A stretch of 64,000 nt of DNA from Buddleja alternifolia (GCA_019426215.1 CM033399.1:22081022-22145021), one strand, 5' to 3'; shown: positions 12,501-24,890, numbered from the stretch's first letter. A program made the numbers and translations. Notes: generated by a model from the sequence alone, not told the origin.

Positions 12501-13771
12501 TCCTATTGATATTAGTCTCTAGGTTCCAAACTTCTTTTACAGTTTCCAATCTTTTATCCATAAGGGCCAACAAGACACTAGTAATGAATGCCCACATTAC
12601 TAGCCATGCTCGTCAAATGATATTTTAGATAAAGTATTTCTCCACAACTTAAATGAAAAGAACATGCCAGCCCCATGAATACATCGAAAAGCCATCACGG
12701 ACAGAAAGACTTTTGTACTAAAAGTACATTCTAGACAACCTGATTTCATAGATGAAATTTAACACAAAGCCATCAAAGAAAGAATGAGACGTGTTTCATA
12801 AAATTTACTGCAAATTTTCTCTCAAGAAATGATTTGCAAAGGTTAGAGCCCTCAATGAAAATCACACAGACCTATGCTTTTCCAGTTCCTCCCCTTGAAC
12901 CTTTGTACTACTTCAGCCAGAAGATTATCCTGTCAAAACATTGTATACCTTTAGCAGTTGATGAAAAGAATAAATTCTGTGGGTGCCACACAATATCCCT
13001 TCTCTGTTCTATTAAATAATTTGTAACCGAAAAGGAATAATTCTAAATCACCAAAAAACAAAAACATTCTAATGCTGAACAATCTAGATGTTGAAAGATT
13101 TGGAAGCTTCTACAGCAGATTTAATTCGCACAAACACATTAAGTGGGCAAGAATCAAACTTTATAATCTAGATGTGAACCTCTTCATTTGTCCAGCCTGC
13201 CTGTGAGGAGCGTCTGGTCGGGCCAGAACTTCTTCGAACACTGAAACTGCATGTGAGAAAGAAAAGGAATGTTATGCGTTAAGACACACAGAGCTATACT
13301 GATAAGTGTGCAGCAAATTAGAAGTAATTCACCCCTTCTCAAATCTAATTATAGATCACTACAGTGATCATTTCAAAAATTGAATAATTTGGATTTATTA
13401 CATACCAATTACTAAAAGCAGATAAATAAAAAAATCACATCAATCATTACATTACATAAATATTACCTCAATGCATCGAATAATTTTCTACCCAACAAAT
13501 AGATGAAAAAATCCAATATTGCAGTAAAGGCCGAATCATAGATCTGAGTCTGACTAAAGATTATCTGATAATATCCTTATGTTCAATTTGAAGCTCGGAT
13601 AACCTTAATACCACAAGATTGGGTGTACAAAACTAAAGATACATACCTAGAATCTGAAGAAGATCTCGGCGTGAAAGTATCAGAACTGCTTTCAGAAAAT
13701 GAAGAATATGAAACAAATCTGACTTCTTTTGTTGACTCAGGTGTACATGTTTCCTCCTTGACTTGGATCAT
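9548..13771 (-). CDS. MYB3R: R1R2R3-MYB (MYB3R) transcription factor, 7 coding exons
   Basis: MYB3R proteins bind AACGG (MSA) elements and control G2/M genes in the nucleus. Coding exons read by eye (minus strand): 13771-13647, 13246-13180, 12929-12872, 12311-12217, 12099-11996, 11278-11150, 10727-9548. All junctions are GT-AG, phases agree, and the total is 1758 nt (585 codons plus TGA). Three MYB repeats have their tryptophans in place: R1 W60/W80/W99, R2 W112/W132/W151, R3 W164/W183/W202. R2 keeps LPGRIGKQCRERWHNHL; R3 keeps LPGRTDNAIKNHWN. The C-terminal part is Ser/Thr-Pro rich and holds YRNTPSIIRKRTFRD near its middle, similar to the conserved C-terminal motif of the family. The start is uncertain: Met at 13771 opens a VKEE-type N terminus, but the exon stays open up to 13813 and an upstream exon ending at 14413 could join in frame. 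The exon 2 acceptor may be 6 nt further in. MYB3R subgroup not assigned. Confidence 0.9.
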
Positions 13772-13813
13772 GTCTTTCTCTCCTAACCTATCAATGAGCT
13801 CAGTCCTTATCTT

Positions 13814-14760
13814 CTGTTAGAAATGTGGGTACATTCATAAACATTATCAAATAAGTCAAGAAATAACAAAACAGGAAGTAAATGAAAAACAAATTACCTC
13901 AAATAAACTTAGACTATGACAAGAAAACAGTACAATGCAATCCCAATATTTTCAAATTTTCTCAGCTACGGAAAAAAAAGTCCAAATAATAACCCGATTT
14001 AAAATTGCTGCAATTTGTTAATAAATCAGAACAAATTAGACATGTAAACACCAACTCATCCTTGCATTCATGCGGGGATTAATCAGGATATGCAAAACAA
14101 ATAAAATCTACAAATGCAAACAAACGAGCAGGAAAACTAATGCACCAACCCATAAACTTAGAACTTTGATTCGTTGTTCTCTCCTATGTGCAAAAGCTTT
14201 ACCATTTCACACAAAATAACGAAAACAGGCTAAATATTTATAGAAATGAACTAATCTCCTCATCTAAAATTCCCAAAACGAAAACCAGTTCACCAAAATC
14301 TGCATCTTCCGATCCACTCTCACATGCGCACACACAACATTGAAGCTTTAATCCGTAAATCAATGTAACGGTCACTCAAAACATAAGCAAATTAAAAAAA
14401 TAGTGAATTAACCTTGCTCCGATCACGCACTTCAGTCCATCCTCGTGTGATCTGTACCCTTCAATCAAATAGCAAACAGAAACGCATAAAGCTTAAAATC
14501 AAAGGAAAATAGAACAGCTATACATACATATGTACGATATATATATAGAGAGAGAGAGAGATAGAAAGAGAAAGAGATGAGCGAGAGTAACCGACATGCG
14601 GAGTTAGGGTTTAATGAAACGAAACGGTGACGAAAGAGAAGGAAGAGAGTTAAAGAAGAGTGACAGACAGTAGTAGTGTGAAGAGTGTGTGAGATACCAA
14701 CAAGTAGCGGGAAACCAAAGATTGAATAGACAGCTAAGAGAGAGAGAAGAGAGAGAGCGC
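13814..14760 (-). promoter_or_regulatory. 5' leader region of the MYB3R gene, with GA/CT tracts
   Basis: Between the first clear coding exon and the TATA candidate. A likely upstream exon ends at a donor at 14413|14412; in the frame of the next exon it is open but holds no Met. CT-rich tracts (read as GA on the plus strand) lie at about 14547-14576 and 14732-14758, typical of plant 5' leaders. An ATG at about 14597 followed by TCG and a GT could be a tiny first coding exon. AACGG cores lie at 14367-14371 and 14623-14627. Confidence 0.5.
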
Positions 14761-14761
14761 C

Positions 14762-14768
14762 TTATAAG
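14762..14768 (-). promoter_or_regulatory. Candidate TATA box of the MYB3R gene
   Basis: On the minus strand TTATAAGG is followed by a CT-rich stretch that would be the transcription start zone. An AACGG core (14786-14790) sits about 20 bp further upstream. Position and composition fit a core promoter; no transcript evidence is available. Confidence 0.4.
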
Positions 14769-14845
14769 GACTGGAAATATTTCGTAACGGGTCTCTTTTG
14801 TATAGTAACTGGTTTTTACTCCAACATACATACTAGCCCAATAAT

Positions 14846-15285
14846 CGGGAAAATTACAATTTTTATTCCGTAAGTTGCCCACATTTCGATTTTGATTCCA
14901 TTAAATTGGGATATGTCATATTTAGTTTCATCAGTAAAATAAAATCTCAATATAGGTCTCATAGGCAAATTGTTGTCTAAAATTAAACGGAACAAGGCGC
15001 GTGCATTGCACACTCCAGTTAGGAATAGTAACTATAGGGAAAAATACACGTTTTGGACTGAAATGAGTTGGAAAACTGGCTTACAATAGATGGAAAATCA
15101 AATTGCCCATGGGACCAACATTGAGATTTTATTTGACTTATAGGACTAAATGTGGCACATCCCTATCCAATAGGATCAACATTGAGATTTTATTTGACTT
15201 ATGGGACTAAATGTGGCACATCCCTATCCAATAAAACCAAAATCGAAAAGTGGGCAACTTATGGGACAAAAACTGCAACTTTTCC
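14846..15285. mobile_element. Inverted-repeat (foldback) element near the MYB3R promoter
   Basis: The left arm (about 14846-14975) and right arm (about 15105-15285) are complementary over more than 100 bp with mismatches. Shared words include AAGTTGCCCAC, TTTCGATTTTG and AAATAAAATCTCAAT. Candidate flanking duplications CCCAATAAT / CCCAATAAA (14837-14845 and 15286-15294) match at 8 of 9 positions, which would suit a Mutator-like non-autonomous element. The right arm contains an internal tandem duplication. The two short open frames over it are products of the repeat. Confidence 0.6.
15116..15237. repeat. 61-bp tandem duplication within the foldback arm
   Basis: Two adjacent, nearly identical 61-bp units start at 15116 and 15177, each beginning CAACATTGAGATTTTATTTG. 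The duplication lengthens only the right arm. Confidence 0.85.
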
Positions 15286-15425
15286 CCCAATAAACATTCA
15301 AATGATAAATTACTACTATTTGTACATTAAAAATATGGTAATTTATTACAAATTAATATTAAGTAAGGTACTTAAAAGTGATTATGTATATGATATTAAA
15401 AATTCTTGAATTATTTTAAATAATA

Positions 15426-16044
15426 TAGGAAAAATTACTAAAGCCCCTCTAAAATATATTTTTATGTCCAAAAAATCCATAAAAATGTTTTTTAATCTCA
15501 AAAATTCATTTCGCATAACTTTTCATTTGAAAAAATTAAAATTTTAATGTTAACAAATTTTTGAAGTAAATTTACCCTTTATTACTTAAGTCGAAAATTG
15601 ATTCATTGATTTTTTTGATAGAATTTTTTTTTTTTAGTTTTGGTTGTTTCAAATTGATAAATCATATAAATACGAATTTTATTTTGTAGTATTAAATATT
15701 TTAAATATTTTTATATAATTTATTTTTATATTCACATGGTATTATCTAAAATTATCTTTTTCATAATTTTAGGAAGACTAAAAAGTTGAAAATTTTGTAG
15801 TTAAAATCATAATTAATATTTATTATCAATATAAAATTCTAAGTAAGTATAGTTTTATATGAAAGTACAATCTATGAATTCTTAACCTAGAAGGTAAAGG
15901 CAATTCAGTTCAAAATTTTATTAAACCTATATTGAGTTTTTTTTTTTAATGAAAAGTTGATGGATAGAGTTTTTTGGATTGAAAAATATATTCATGGTTT
16001 TTTATATAAAAATTTGTTATAAGAGGGTTTTAGTAATTTTCCTA
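15426..16044. mobile_element. TIR element, copy 1 (non-autonomous, ~0.62 kb)
   Basis: It starts TAGGAAAAATTACTAAA and ends TTTTAGTAATTTTCCTA, giving near-perfect terminal inverted repeats. The body is very AT-rich with no coding capacity. A second, diverged copy starts at 18063. The target duplication is not clear; TAATA-like sequence flanks both ends. Family not assigned. Confidence 0.7.
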
Positions 16045-16388
16045 ATAAAGTACAATAGTTATTCACATTTTTATAATAAATTTTAGTAGCAAAATAAAGT
16101 CCAATAATTTGTCAACCTTCTTTCCAAAGTGCATTTTATATCTTATAGATCCCATAATAACGTCACTTTCCTATTAATAGAGATAGATTCCTAATTCTTT
16201 AGAAACCTTTGCGATCTTTGTTAATGTTTTGATAAATTATAATATGAAAACCCATAAGCTAACTTCATACGGTAAATCCTTAAACAAGAGTATTACTTAT
16301 TTTTGTTTTTCATAAGTTATTATTTAGTATTTCGCTTAATTCTTATAAAAATAAATTAGAAATTTGCTGCCTTTAAATGTTCAAAATT
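16045..16388. other. Intergenic spacer
   Basis: AT-rich, no supported feature. Confidence 0.5.
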
Positions 16389-17815
16389 TGTTGGTCCCAA
16401 ATAGTATAAGAAAGGGTCTAGAAGGGGGATTGTGGGTTGGGGGGGGGGGGGGGGGGGGTTTAATAGACCTTTTCAAATTTTAAGACTTGTTTTTGTAAAC
16501 TTAACTTAGACAATAGTTTTGAATGCTTGATCAAAAGGATCAGACGCTCAGCACTTATATCAGGATTAGCACAACAAAGATTTATACAAGTCTGTATGAT
16601 GCAACAAATTAAATGCTTAGAGATAGTTTAGTTGCTCTTAATGATTTGATAATTGTATTCTTTATGATAACGTATGATGTGATAAATAAAACAGTAAGTA
16701 AATAAGACACAAAAATTTGTAAGGTTCACTGGGTTTATGTAATCTCAACTACGTCCTTCTACTCCTTTCCACACAGGAGGAATCCACTAAAATGATTTAG
16801 GAGGTTTCACAAAGATAACTTCAACACAATAGCAAATTGATAAAAACTTGATCTCGAGTTCCCTGATCACAAAGATTTCAACTCGGCTAAGATCTGCTTC
16901 TGACAAAGCTTCTTCCACACAGAAATAATGAATGTCTATCAACAACTTCGTCACTCAGATTGAAGAGGTTGATGGGTTTTATCAAGGTTTGTTTGATTTG
17001 AAAAGTTCAAACATTTTTGGAATATCTCTTTAAATGATGATTCTTCTTGGAAAGATGTAAGAGATATTGATTTGGCTATAGAGATGTAAAAGCTCAAAAA
17101 GATTTTGGCTATGGAGATTTCGAGCTTTGAGAATGTATATAAATTTCAACAGCGTAAGTGAATAATTCTTGGTGTTTTTGGTTTGAGCTGTGAGTATCTA
17201 TTTATAGACTTTTCTCGGGATTTGTCCGTTGGACATATGCAGGAATGTGTGAAGCACGAGGCGCATGAAACAGTCCTTTTTTGACATCTCTAAAAAATTC
17301 TGCTGCACAAAGTGGGTAGCAGACCTACTTTGAGTTGGCAGCTAATAGAAAGGCTTATCCGTACCGTCAATAGTCTTTCTCACATTTAATGCTCTTATCA
17401 AGCATTTAATGTATTTGAATTTATTTCCCGTTGGAAATAAATGTTCGTTGATGATTGCCTTAAATAGCTTATTGACTTAGGATTAAATTCAGGCGTTGAC
17501 AAGCGCTTTTGGCATTTATCGTTCTGAATTGATTCTCAAGTGCTTTGTCAGCCGCTTAAAGAATCCTTCATCTTCAAGGTCTTCAGACGCTGATCTCCGA
17601 TTTAACTTTCATAGACTCACCTAAAATTCTATCATAGCTCAAGCACTAGATACTAATCTAAAATCATAAAGATAAAAGCCTTAACTAAAAATTACAACTC
17701 GATAACTTTAAAAGCTTGTACATATTCTAATAAAGGTAAACTTACATATCTTTGGGGTCTAACATAAAACCTATTTTTGTCATTATCAAAATTTCTAACA
17801 TGAAATTTCCTAATA
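16389..17815 (-). mobile_element. Solo LTR of the SIRE-like copia family (element C family)
   Basis: It begins TGTTGGTCCCAAATAG and ends ATGAAATTTCCTAATA, matching both LTRs of element C, with the terminal CA mutated to TA. An exact 5-bp duplication AAATT flanks it (16384-16388 and 17816-17820). The AGGGTCTA / G-run / TAGACCT arrangement of the family is present at 16413-16470, here with 18 consecutive G at 16441-16458 within a longer G-rich stretch. No internal region remains. It is more diverged from the two LTRs of C than they are from each other, so it is probably an older insertion. Confidence 0.9.
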
Positions 17816-18062
17816 AAATTCTTTGATACATAATTAACAAGAACATTATTAATCATATGTTAGATATACAAATGAGCTGGAGGTCTATATTATGAAAATA
17901 AGTTATAACATGTTCTTGTGATAATTATTGGGGAGAGGATTGTTGGGCTTGCGTGGTGGCATTGCTTTACTACATGATCATTGTTGAAACTTGAAACATC
18001 ATACTTGGTAGGTAGTACGATTTAAAATTTTGAATTGTATTTTTATTAACAATTCTAACTTT

Positions 18063-18615
18063 TAGGAAAAATTACTAAAATTTTCCTAAAATAAAATTTA
18101 TATCAAAAAAACCTATGAAAATATTTTTCAATCTCCAAAATTCATTTATAAACTTTTCATTCCAAAAAACCCAAAAATTAGGATTAACAACTTTTTGGAC
18201 TAAAGTACCCTTCATTTATTAAGTTAGAATTGATTAATTGATCTTTCTTTTATCTCATTTTTTTCAATTTTAAAATTTTTGAATTTATAAATCATATAAT
18301 ACGGATTTATTTTTAATATCAAATATTTTAAACATTTTTTTTAATATGGTAATTATCTAAAGATATCTAAATTTTTTAAAAAGATTAAAAAAATCTGAAA
18401 AAAATTAAAATCAATTTGTATCGATTATCAATATAAAAATTCTACCTAAATAAATTTCTGAACGAAACTATAATTGATTAATTTTTAATCTTGAAAGTTA
18501 AGGGCGATTAAGTACATAAATTTATTGAACCTTAATTTTTGGGGTTTGGAATGGAAAATTGGTCGAATGGGTTTTTGAATTAATTTTTTGTTTATAAATT
18601 TTTTTAATATAAAAG
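18063..18615. mobile_element. TIR element, copy 2 (3' end lost)
   Basis: It begins TAGGAAAAATTACTAAA exactly like the copy at 15426 and follows it through the body, including an ATTGATT...ATTGATC stretch and an AAATCATATAA block, with many substitutions and indels. The complementary right terminus is not found, so the right end is approximate. Confidence 0.6.
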
Positions 18616-18993
18616 TTTCTTTAAACGTTGCAAATGTGCAATCCAATAACAACCTTCTCCCCCTAAAATTGTTTAGTCTAGCTCTTTTCTATACGTGTGA
18701 CAATAACAATCATGATAATTACGTAGTTATTTTTCTCCTCATGTGATTGCATGAAATTTTAAACAGATTGGTTAAATAATTTTTACTAGTGCGATGCACA
18801 GTATCTAATTTTTTTCTTTTTTAGAATAATTCATAAAGAAGCGATTAATAGTATAATAAATATGATTCACTTGCAAATGTCCAATTTAATTTAAGATGGG
18901 CCCAAACTTTACACGTTTTGTAAATGTTTTCTAGTCATGCTTTGGAGCTTAAGAAAAAAAAAAGCGTAGAATCAATTCAAAGCACATAAAAAT
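18616..18993. other. Intergenic spacer
   Basis: No supported feature. Confidence 0.5.
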
Positions 18994-19910
18994 TAGACCT
19001 TTCAATCGGGCTTTATGAGCCGATTTTCAGCTCGATCATGCTCAAATTAAATCAGGCCCATTGACTATAGACTTAAGCTCAGCCCATATTATATTTTGTT
19101 GGCTCGACTTAAACTCGACTCACATATTTTTACGAGCTTCAGGCTTATTTCAAGCCCGCTCAAATTAGAATTTTCTTTACTTCAATGAAATACAACAAAA
19201 GACTAGTTTTGCATAAATAATGATATAAAAAATTGCATTAATGAATAAATTTCAAACTTGTAATAAAAGATAAATCATTAAGCAATATTTTGAATTCATA
19301 GTCTAATTCATAAAAGGATCATAGTTATAGAACTTGAAGTTCTTAAAATGTACAGACGACATCAATTTAAATTTTTTAATAAAAATCACAATGTCTCTTC
19401 CAAGACATCTTCCTCGGTTCCTCCATCAAAGAAAACTACTCTTTAATTTGTTTTTTGTTTGCTACTTCTACACTAATAGCCAATTAAAATCTTTATACCA
19501 TTGAGTAGTTTTAAGAATAATACATATATTTTAAATAAAATATGAAACAAAAGGTATACCCATTCATCTTGAATTTAAAAATAAAAAAAAATGAATGAAT
19601 GCCAAAATATTTTGAGATCTTTAATTCTTGAATAAACAATATAATTTGTTTGTTGTGTATTCTCACTAAAGTTAAAAAGCCCCACCAAATAGAGATTGGA
19701 AAATCCTTCATTTGATTTCTTAGCCCAAGCACCCAAATAGTTGTAAATTATTTTTCGAAGTACAAAAAATTATTTTTGTTACCAACAAGCAACATTAAAA
19801 AGTATTTGTATTGGACCAATGAGTTGTTTAACGAAGAATAGGCTATTAACAAAGTAGACCACCAAGCCACCAAGTCACCATTTGCACCTTATTTTATTTC
19901 TTATGTGTAT

Positions 19911-20647
19911 TGATGTGTGTAGAAATAATCCATTTAACCAAGCTGACAAGCCAAGACACTATGGGCTAAAAGCCCAACAAAACGATGAAATAAAGCCTAA
20001 TTTATTATAATGCAGCTGGACCCAAGGCTGGACGCGGGCCTGGACTTAGAGTTAGAAGGGGAGCTGGACCGAGGCCTATAAAAGGAAAGAAGGCATTAAG
20101 GAGACAAGATCCAGCTAATAGAGGAAGTTCCCATAGTGAGACTCAAGAATCAAGCCCATGATCGGTGATTGATTAGATCTAATCCCTTGATAAGATCTAA
20201 CCTTAATTAAAAAGATACTAATTAATACTAATTACAATACGTAATTAAAGAAGGTCAAATCATTAAAGGAGGCAAGATCCCATTAGTCAAAGACTTTCCA
20301 TAGCAAGAAGAATATATCAAGCTAATTTAGGCTTGATGCTAGCTGGAATCCGTCTTGATCCAGAAGTTTCCATATGAAGAAATTGATGAGGCTAGCTTTA
20401 GTCAAAGTTACCTTATTTAGTCAAGATCATCAATTTGTATAAATACTTGTGTTGGAAGATGAATAGAGGGGGAGAACAACTTTACTACCTGTGGATGTAG
20501 GTCTCATTGACTGAACCACATTAAATTCATGTCTTTATTATTCTCTTACACTTTATGCAATTATTTTATTATAATATCTATGAATATTATACTCAATTTC
20601 TCATATTTATTAAATAAATATTGTTGGTGTGAATTGGACACGCATCA
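19911..20647 (+). repeat. Element D 5' LTR
   Basis: Starts TGATGTGTGTAG and ends GGACACGCATCA. It pairs with the 3' LTR and directly precedes the PBS. Confidence 0.92.
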
Positions 20648-20649
20648 AT

Positions 20650-20667
20650 TGGCGCCGTCTGTGGGAA
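20650..20667 (+). other. Element D primer binding site
   Basis: TGGCGCCGTCTGTGGGAA starts two bases after the 5' LTR. The TGG start is complementary to the CCA end of a tRNA. I do not assign the tRNA with certainty. Confidence 0.8.
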
Positions 20668-23341
20668 ATTGAGCGAGAGACATGAGTGATTCTATCATTT
20701 TGGTGGAGATTTTTGTCAAAAATTCGAAGAGGAAAACGCGGGTAGAAATTATCCTACTGTTCTAGCAATCTAAAGAAGCATATCGTTGAAAGAAGCGGAA
20801 AATCAAAGGAGTTGTTAGCATGAGATGCGTAAAATTTAAGCAAATGGGTGGACAATTCATCAGATAAGTCTTATTTTTGTTAAAAAATAAAAAATAAAAT
20901 AAAAAATTGATAAAATTCTCTAATTTCTTTATTTTTAAATGCATGATCAATTTTGCTTATTTCTTGAAATTTTTGATATACAAGTAAAAAAATTGATTTG
21001 AATGACATATGACTGTTGAAATTGATTAAAAACAAATAACTATGCATGTGATTTTTTTTTTTTTTTACTGAAATCTATTGAAAAAAGTTGATTTGTTTCA
21101 AGTCTTGTCATGAACAAGAGATTTATATATATGTATCTACGAATCTATATGCGGATTTATTTGGGTAATAAAATTATAAAATGGAATAATTTTGGCCATC
21201 ATGTAATTTGATTGATTATTTTTGTAAGCATGATACGTTAATATTAGTTGATTCCCACTTTTAATAACATATATGCATGCATCAAGTGTGCAATTGCTGT
21301 GATATATATACATGTTCTTTTGGATGTGTTAGATTTTTTGTTAAGCCATGAAAAAGAGGAGCAATCCTTGTAACAAGGGTTAAGATTTCTCAAAGAAGAC
21401 GTCACAATTAATTAAAAGAGCTGTCCAACAAGCTGAAAGGCGAGATGGCTAGAACAACCCATGTTGTTGGTCAAAAAGAAGACCAGGAAGATTCTAGGAC
21501 GAGATGGCAGGAGCATGCCATGCTGCTTTACATAAGGAAGACCAGGAAGATTCTAAGACAAGAGCAGCCCATATTGCCTCAAGGAGATAAAGTTTCCAGG
21601 GCGAAAGCAGACTATGCTGTTTCAGAGAGATGAAGATTACAGGGCGAAAAGTAGCCCATGTTGCTTGGTAGAGCTAAATGTTTTCCTACAAGGGGGTAGC
21701 ACAAATTCCAGCTTTTCAGGAGGAGGATGAGGAAGCAACCTACACTGATTCATGGAGATGGAGAGCAAGGTGATGGGAGTAGCCCTGGCTATTTCGGCAA
21801 GCTGAATGCTTCTCTACAAAGCTGCAACACAAATTCCAGGTTTGCAGGAAGAAGATGAGAAAGCACCCTAGGCCACTTCACAGAGTTGAATGATGCTATG
21901 CAAAGCTACATCGCAAAGTCCAGCCACAAGGAAGGTTAAGAAGATTTCAGGGCGAGATCAGCCCATGTAGCCCTGTAAGTTGAGTAGCAAGATTTCAGCT
22001 TGGATTGGTCAAGAGGTGGGAGAAAGGGATCCTTTCTCACACTCCTCTTTTAACTTTTGATAAAAGGTTTGACGATGAAACAAGGTATATTCAGATAAAG
22101 CATGGAGTCTTATGCAGCATGAACTATATTTTCTTTTTGTTTCACTATACATCCATAAGCATCATCTATGCACCATAAAGCATAGCATTGCACACGCATA
22201 GCATTGCATGTTCATCATAAGCATAACCAAATATTATTTGTGCATCATAAGCATGGCAAGCATCATCTATGCATCATACGCATAGCTAATAATATACATC
22301 ATGAACTGAACTACAATATTATTCTATTATTGTTATAATAATGTGAGACTACTTTGCAGGGCTATACAAAAGTAAAAGTTTTAATTTTATCCTGATTTTT
22401 CCATAAAAGAAAACATGGAATGCCTCGGTGTACTCAATTAGTAGAAATTTTACATTCCAGTACTTTTCATAAGTAATATCATTCTTATATCTTCAGCCTT
22501 TTACTTTGGAACGTGCAGATCTAAAGAAATTTTATGATTAGCAAAATGATGGAGAGCATGTAGCTCAAAGCTAGATTAAATTTGCCTTCATTTTTCTTCT
22601 TTTTCCTAACAAATTAAGCATTTTATTTTGTGGACAGTTTTTACTGCCGTTTCAGCGAAAATGTGAGCCTATTCAGCAGGTAAAAAAATGCAGAGCTAGA
22701 TAAGTAACAATAAAGTTTATTTTTCTGCGTACGAGTTTTTCTTTTACATTCCAGTACTTTTCATAAGTAATATCATGCATACACACATGGCATTCTATAT
22801 TGAAGTAAAAGGGGAGTTGGTGGATGAGCAGGTAGCTGGAGGATAGGAACAAAAGGGTGGGATCAGTCTGGATTCATATTTAGGAAAGAAATTCGAATGC
22901 ACAATCCAAGGCCCCCATACCATGAAGATATAAGAATGATCATTCAGTCTCCGAACTCATAAACAAAGATATAAGGAGACTTTTTTGGAGTTATAAGGCT
23001 AGGATAGGATGGACAATGATCCATTTCGACTCTTGATGTAATAAGGAAGGAGGGTGTGACTGCGGTCCACTTCTCAGGCTAGGATGAGACTACGATCCAT
23101 TCCGACGCCACAAAGAAATAAGGAAGGAAATCGGGATAAATGGAAGAATAAGGAAGAAGCCACGGTAGGTAGCATACTGGCCAGATGTGAGCCCATGATG
23201 AAAATATATGGTACGGAAAGAGGATAAAGGGAGTCACAAGGTCTGCAAAAAGATCCGAAACTTAAGTGTGAAACACTTGCATACATACGACATCATTTAC
23301 ATTTCTTATTGCTGCCTAGCTGAAAAGCGGCAACCATGTTG
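20668..23341 (+). other. Element D internal region, left part, non-coding
   Basis: No retroviral-type motif in any frame. At about 21430-22000 loosely repeated phrases occur (GCCCATGTTGCT, GCTACAACACAAATTCCAGC-like). At about 22140-22290 variants of GCATAGCATTGCA and CATCATAAGCAT recur. A 35-bp direct repeat is present at 22448-22482 and 22742-22776. The 62-codon frame at 21445 lies in the degenerate repeats and is not supported as a gene. Confidence 0.7.
22448..22776. repeat. 35-bp direct repeat pair inside element D
   Basis: The copies at 22448-22482 and 22742-22776 are identical over 35 bp, beginning TTTTACATTCCAGTACTTTT, 294 bp apart. Confidence 0.85.
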
Positions 23342-23346
23342 TAATA

Positions 23347-24869
23347 TGTTGGTCCCAAATGACATATGAAAAGGGTCTAGAGGGGGGGGGGGGGGTTAAA
23401 TAGACCCTGAAGTCTTTTTTGACTTCAAAAAGATTTGTATTGAAATTCGTTGGACGCTTGAAAAATAGGCGCTTGACTTTGAACGTCTAATGAAGACTGC
23501 TTTTAGAAAGTTAACTTAGACTTCAAGATTTGAATACTACAACTAAATAGGTTTAAGCGTTCACTTCTTTAATCAATGTTAGCACAACAGAATGATTTTG
23601 TAGTCTTCTTGTTTCAAAGCTTTAGCGTCACAAATGGTTCCTTAGTTGCTTAGCGTTCACTTGAGTTTTACTTAACAGATTTATACAAAGATATAATAAT
23701 ATGAAAAATGACTGTAAAGTAAAGAACACAATATTTGTAAAGTTCGTTGGGTGGTGTAATCTCAACTACGTCCTTCTTCTCCTTGAACACTCGGAGGCAA
23801 TCCACTAAGATGGTTCTCAAAGAATCACACAGAAACTTCTACAAATTAGGGAGAGATGGATGTTGATGACTTGAGCTCCTTGATCACACAGATTTCTGCT
23901 CCAAATCACTTCTATCTCCTTGCTTCTTTCACCCAGAAACAATGCAAGTATCCAACTTCGACTTCACACAGATCGCGAGGCTTGGATGAGATTTTTCTAA
24001 ACGGTTTGTTTGATTTTGATGAAGTTCAAACAACTGGAAATATCTCAATATTAATGTAGGTTTCTCTGAAAAGAAGGTTTGAAATATTGGTTGACTGTCT
24101 CGAGAATTGAAGAAAAGCAAGGAGAATGTTTGCTTGAATATTCTGGCTTTTCTGAGATTTTAAGGAATAAGACTTCAATGCAACAACAATTTGGCTTAGA
24201 GTTGATCTTTGTTTTGGCTTGTTGTTGAAATTCTATTTATAGGCATTTTTGGAAAAAGTGTCCGTTTGACACATGCACAGGCGCGTGCCTCACTTCCGCG
24301 AGTGAACAACTTTTGTCCTTTTTCCTGAAAATCTGCTACACAAAAGTTGGTGCTGCAGTCTTCGAATAGTTGACAGTCCAATAGGGTGGCTTCTTCGTAC
24401 GTCCGAAAGAGCTTATCACATTTAATGCTCTTATCAGCATTTAAATTAAATGCCCGTTGGCACTTAATGTACTGAAAATATTTGCATTAAACTCTTTCTG
24501 TACTTAGAAATAAATTCAGGTAAAATTAGTCATTGATAGACGCTCATTCATCCTTGAATTACTTCTGTCTATAAGTGACGCTTGATATAGCTGGTTATTT
24601 TGGACGCTTGGAAACTTTATCTTCATTCAGACTTCAAGCGTTTGAGTCTTCAAACTAAGCTACTGATAAACTCACTCAGAGATTATTAGACGCTCAGTCT
24701 AAGAATACTTAGCCTAACACTCTAGAATAAAAATAAAACAAAGCCTATTACAATTCTAACGCTTCAAAACTTATACATGATTTCTATTAAAATCAAACTT
24801 ACATATTTTGGGGTCTAACACGTAATCCTTATTGTCATCATCAAAACATCTAACATGAAATTCCTAACA
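23347..24869 (-). repeat. Element C 3' LTR (left copy)
   Basis: Starts TGTTGGTCCC and ends TTCCTAACA on the plus strand. On the minus strand it directly follows a purine tract. Contains AGGGTCTA, 14 G, then TAGACCCT (23372-23408). Confidence 0.93.
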
Positions 24870-24890
24870 ATTTTCCCCTTTTTGATGATG
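24870..24890 (-). other. Element C polypurine tract
   Basis: The minus strand reads AAAAAGGGGAAAAT immediately before the 3' LTR, the usual place for second-strand priming. Confidence 0.75.

Noticed and set aside
23382..23395. Poly-G runs as assembly artefacts
   Set aside because: The same place holds a G-run in three independent LTR copies between matching arms, so the run is real, although its exact length may be misread.
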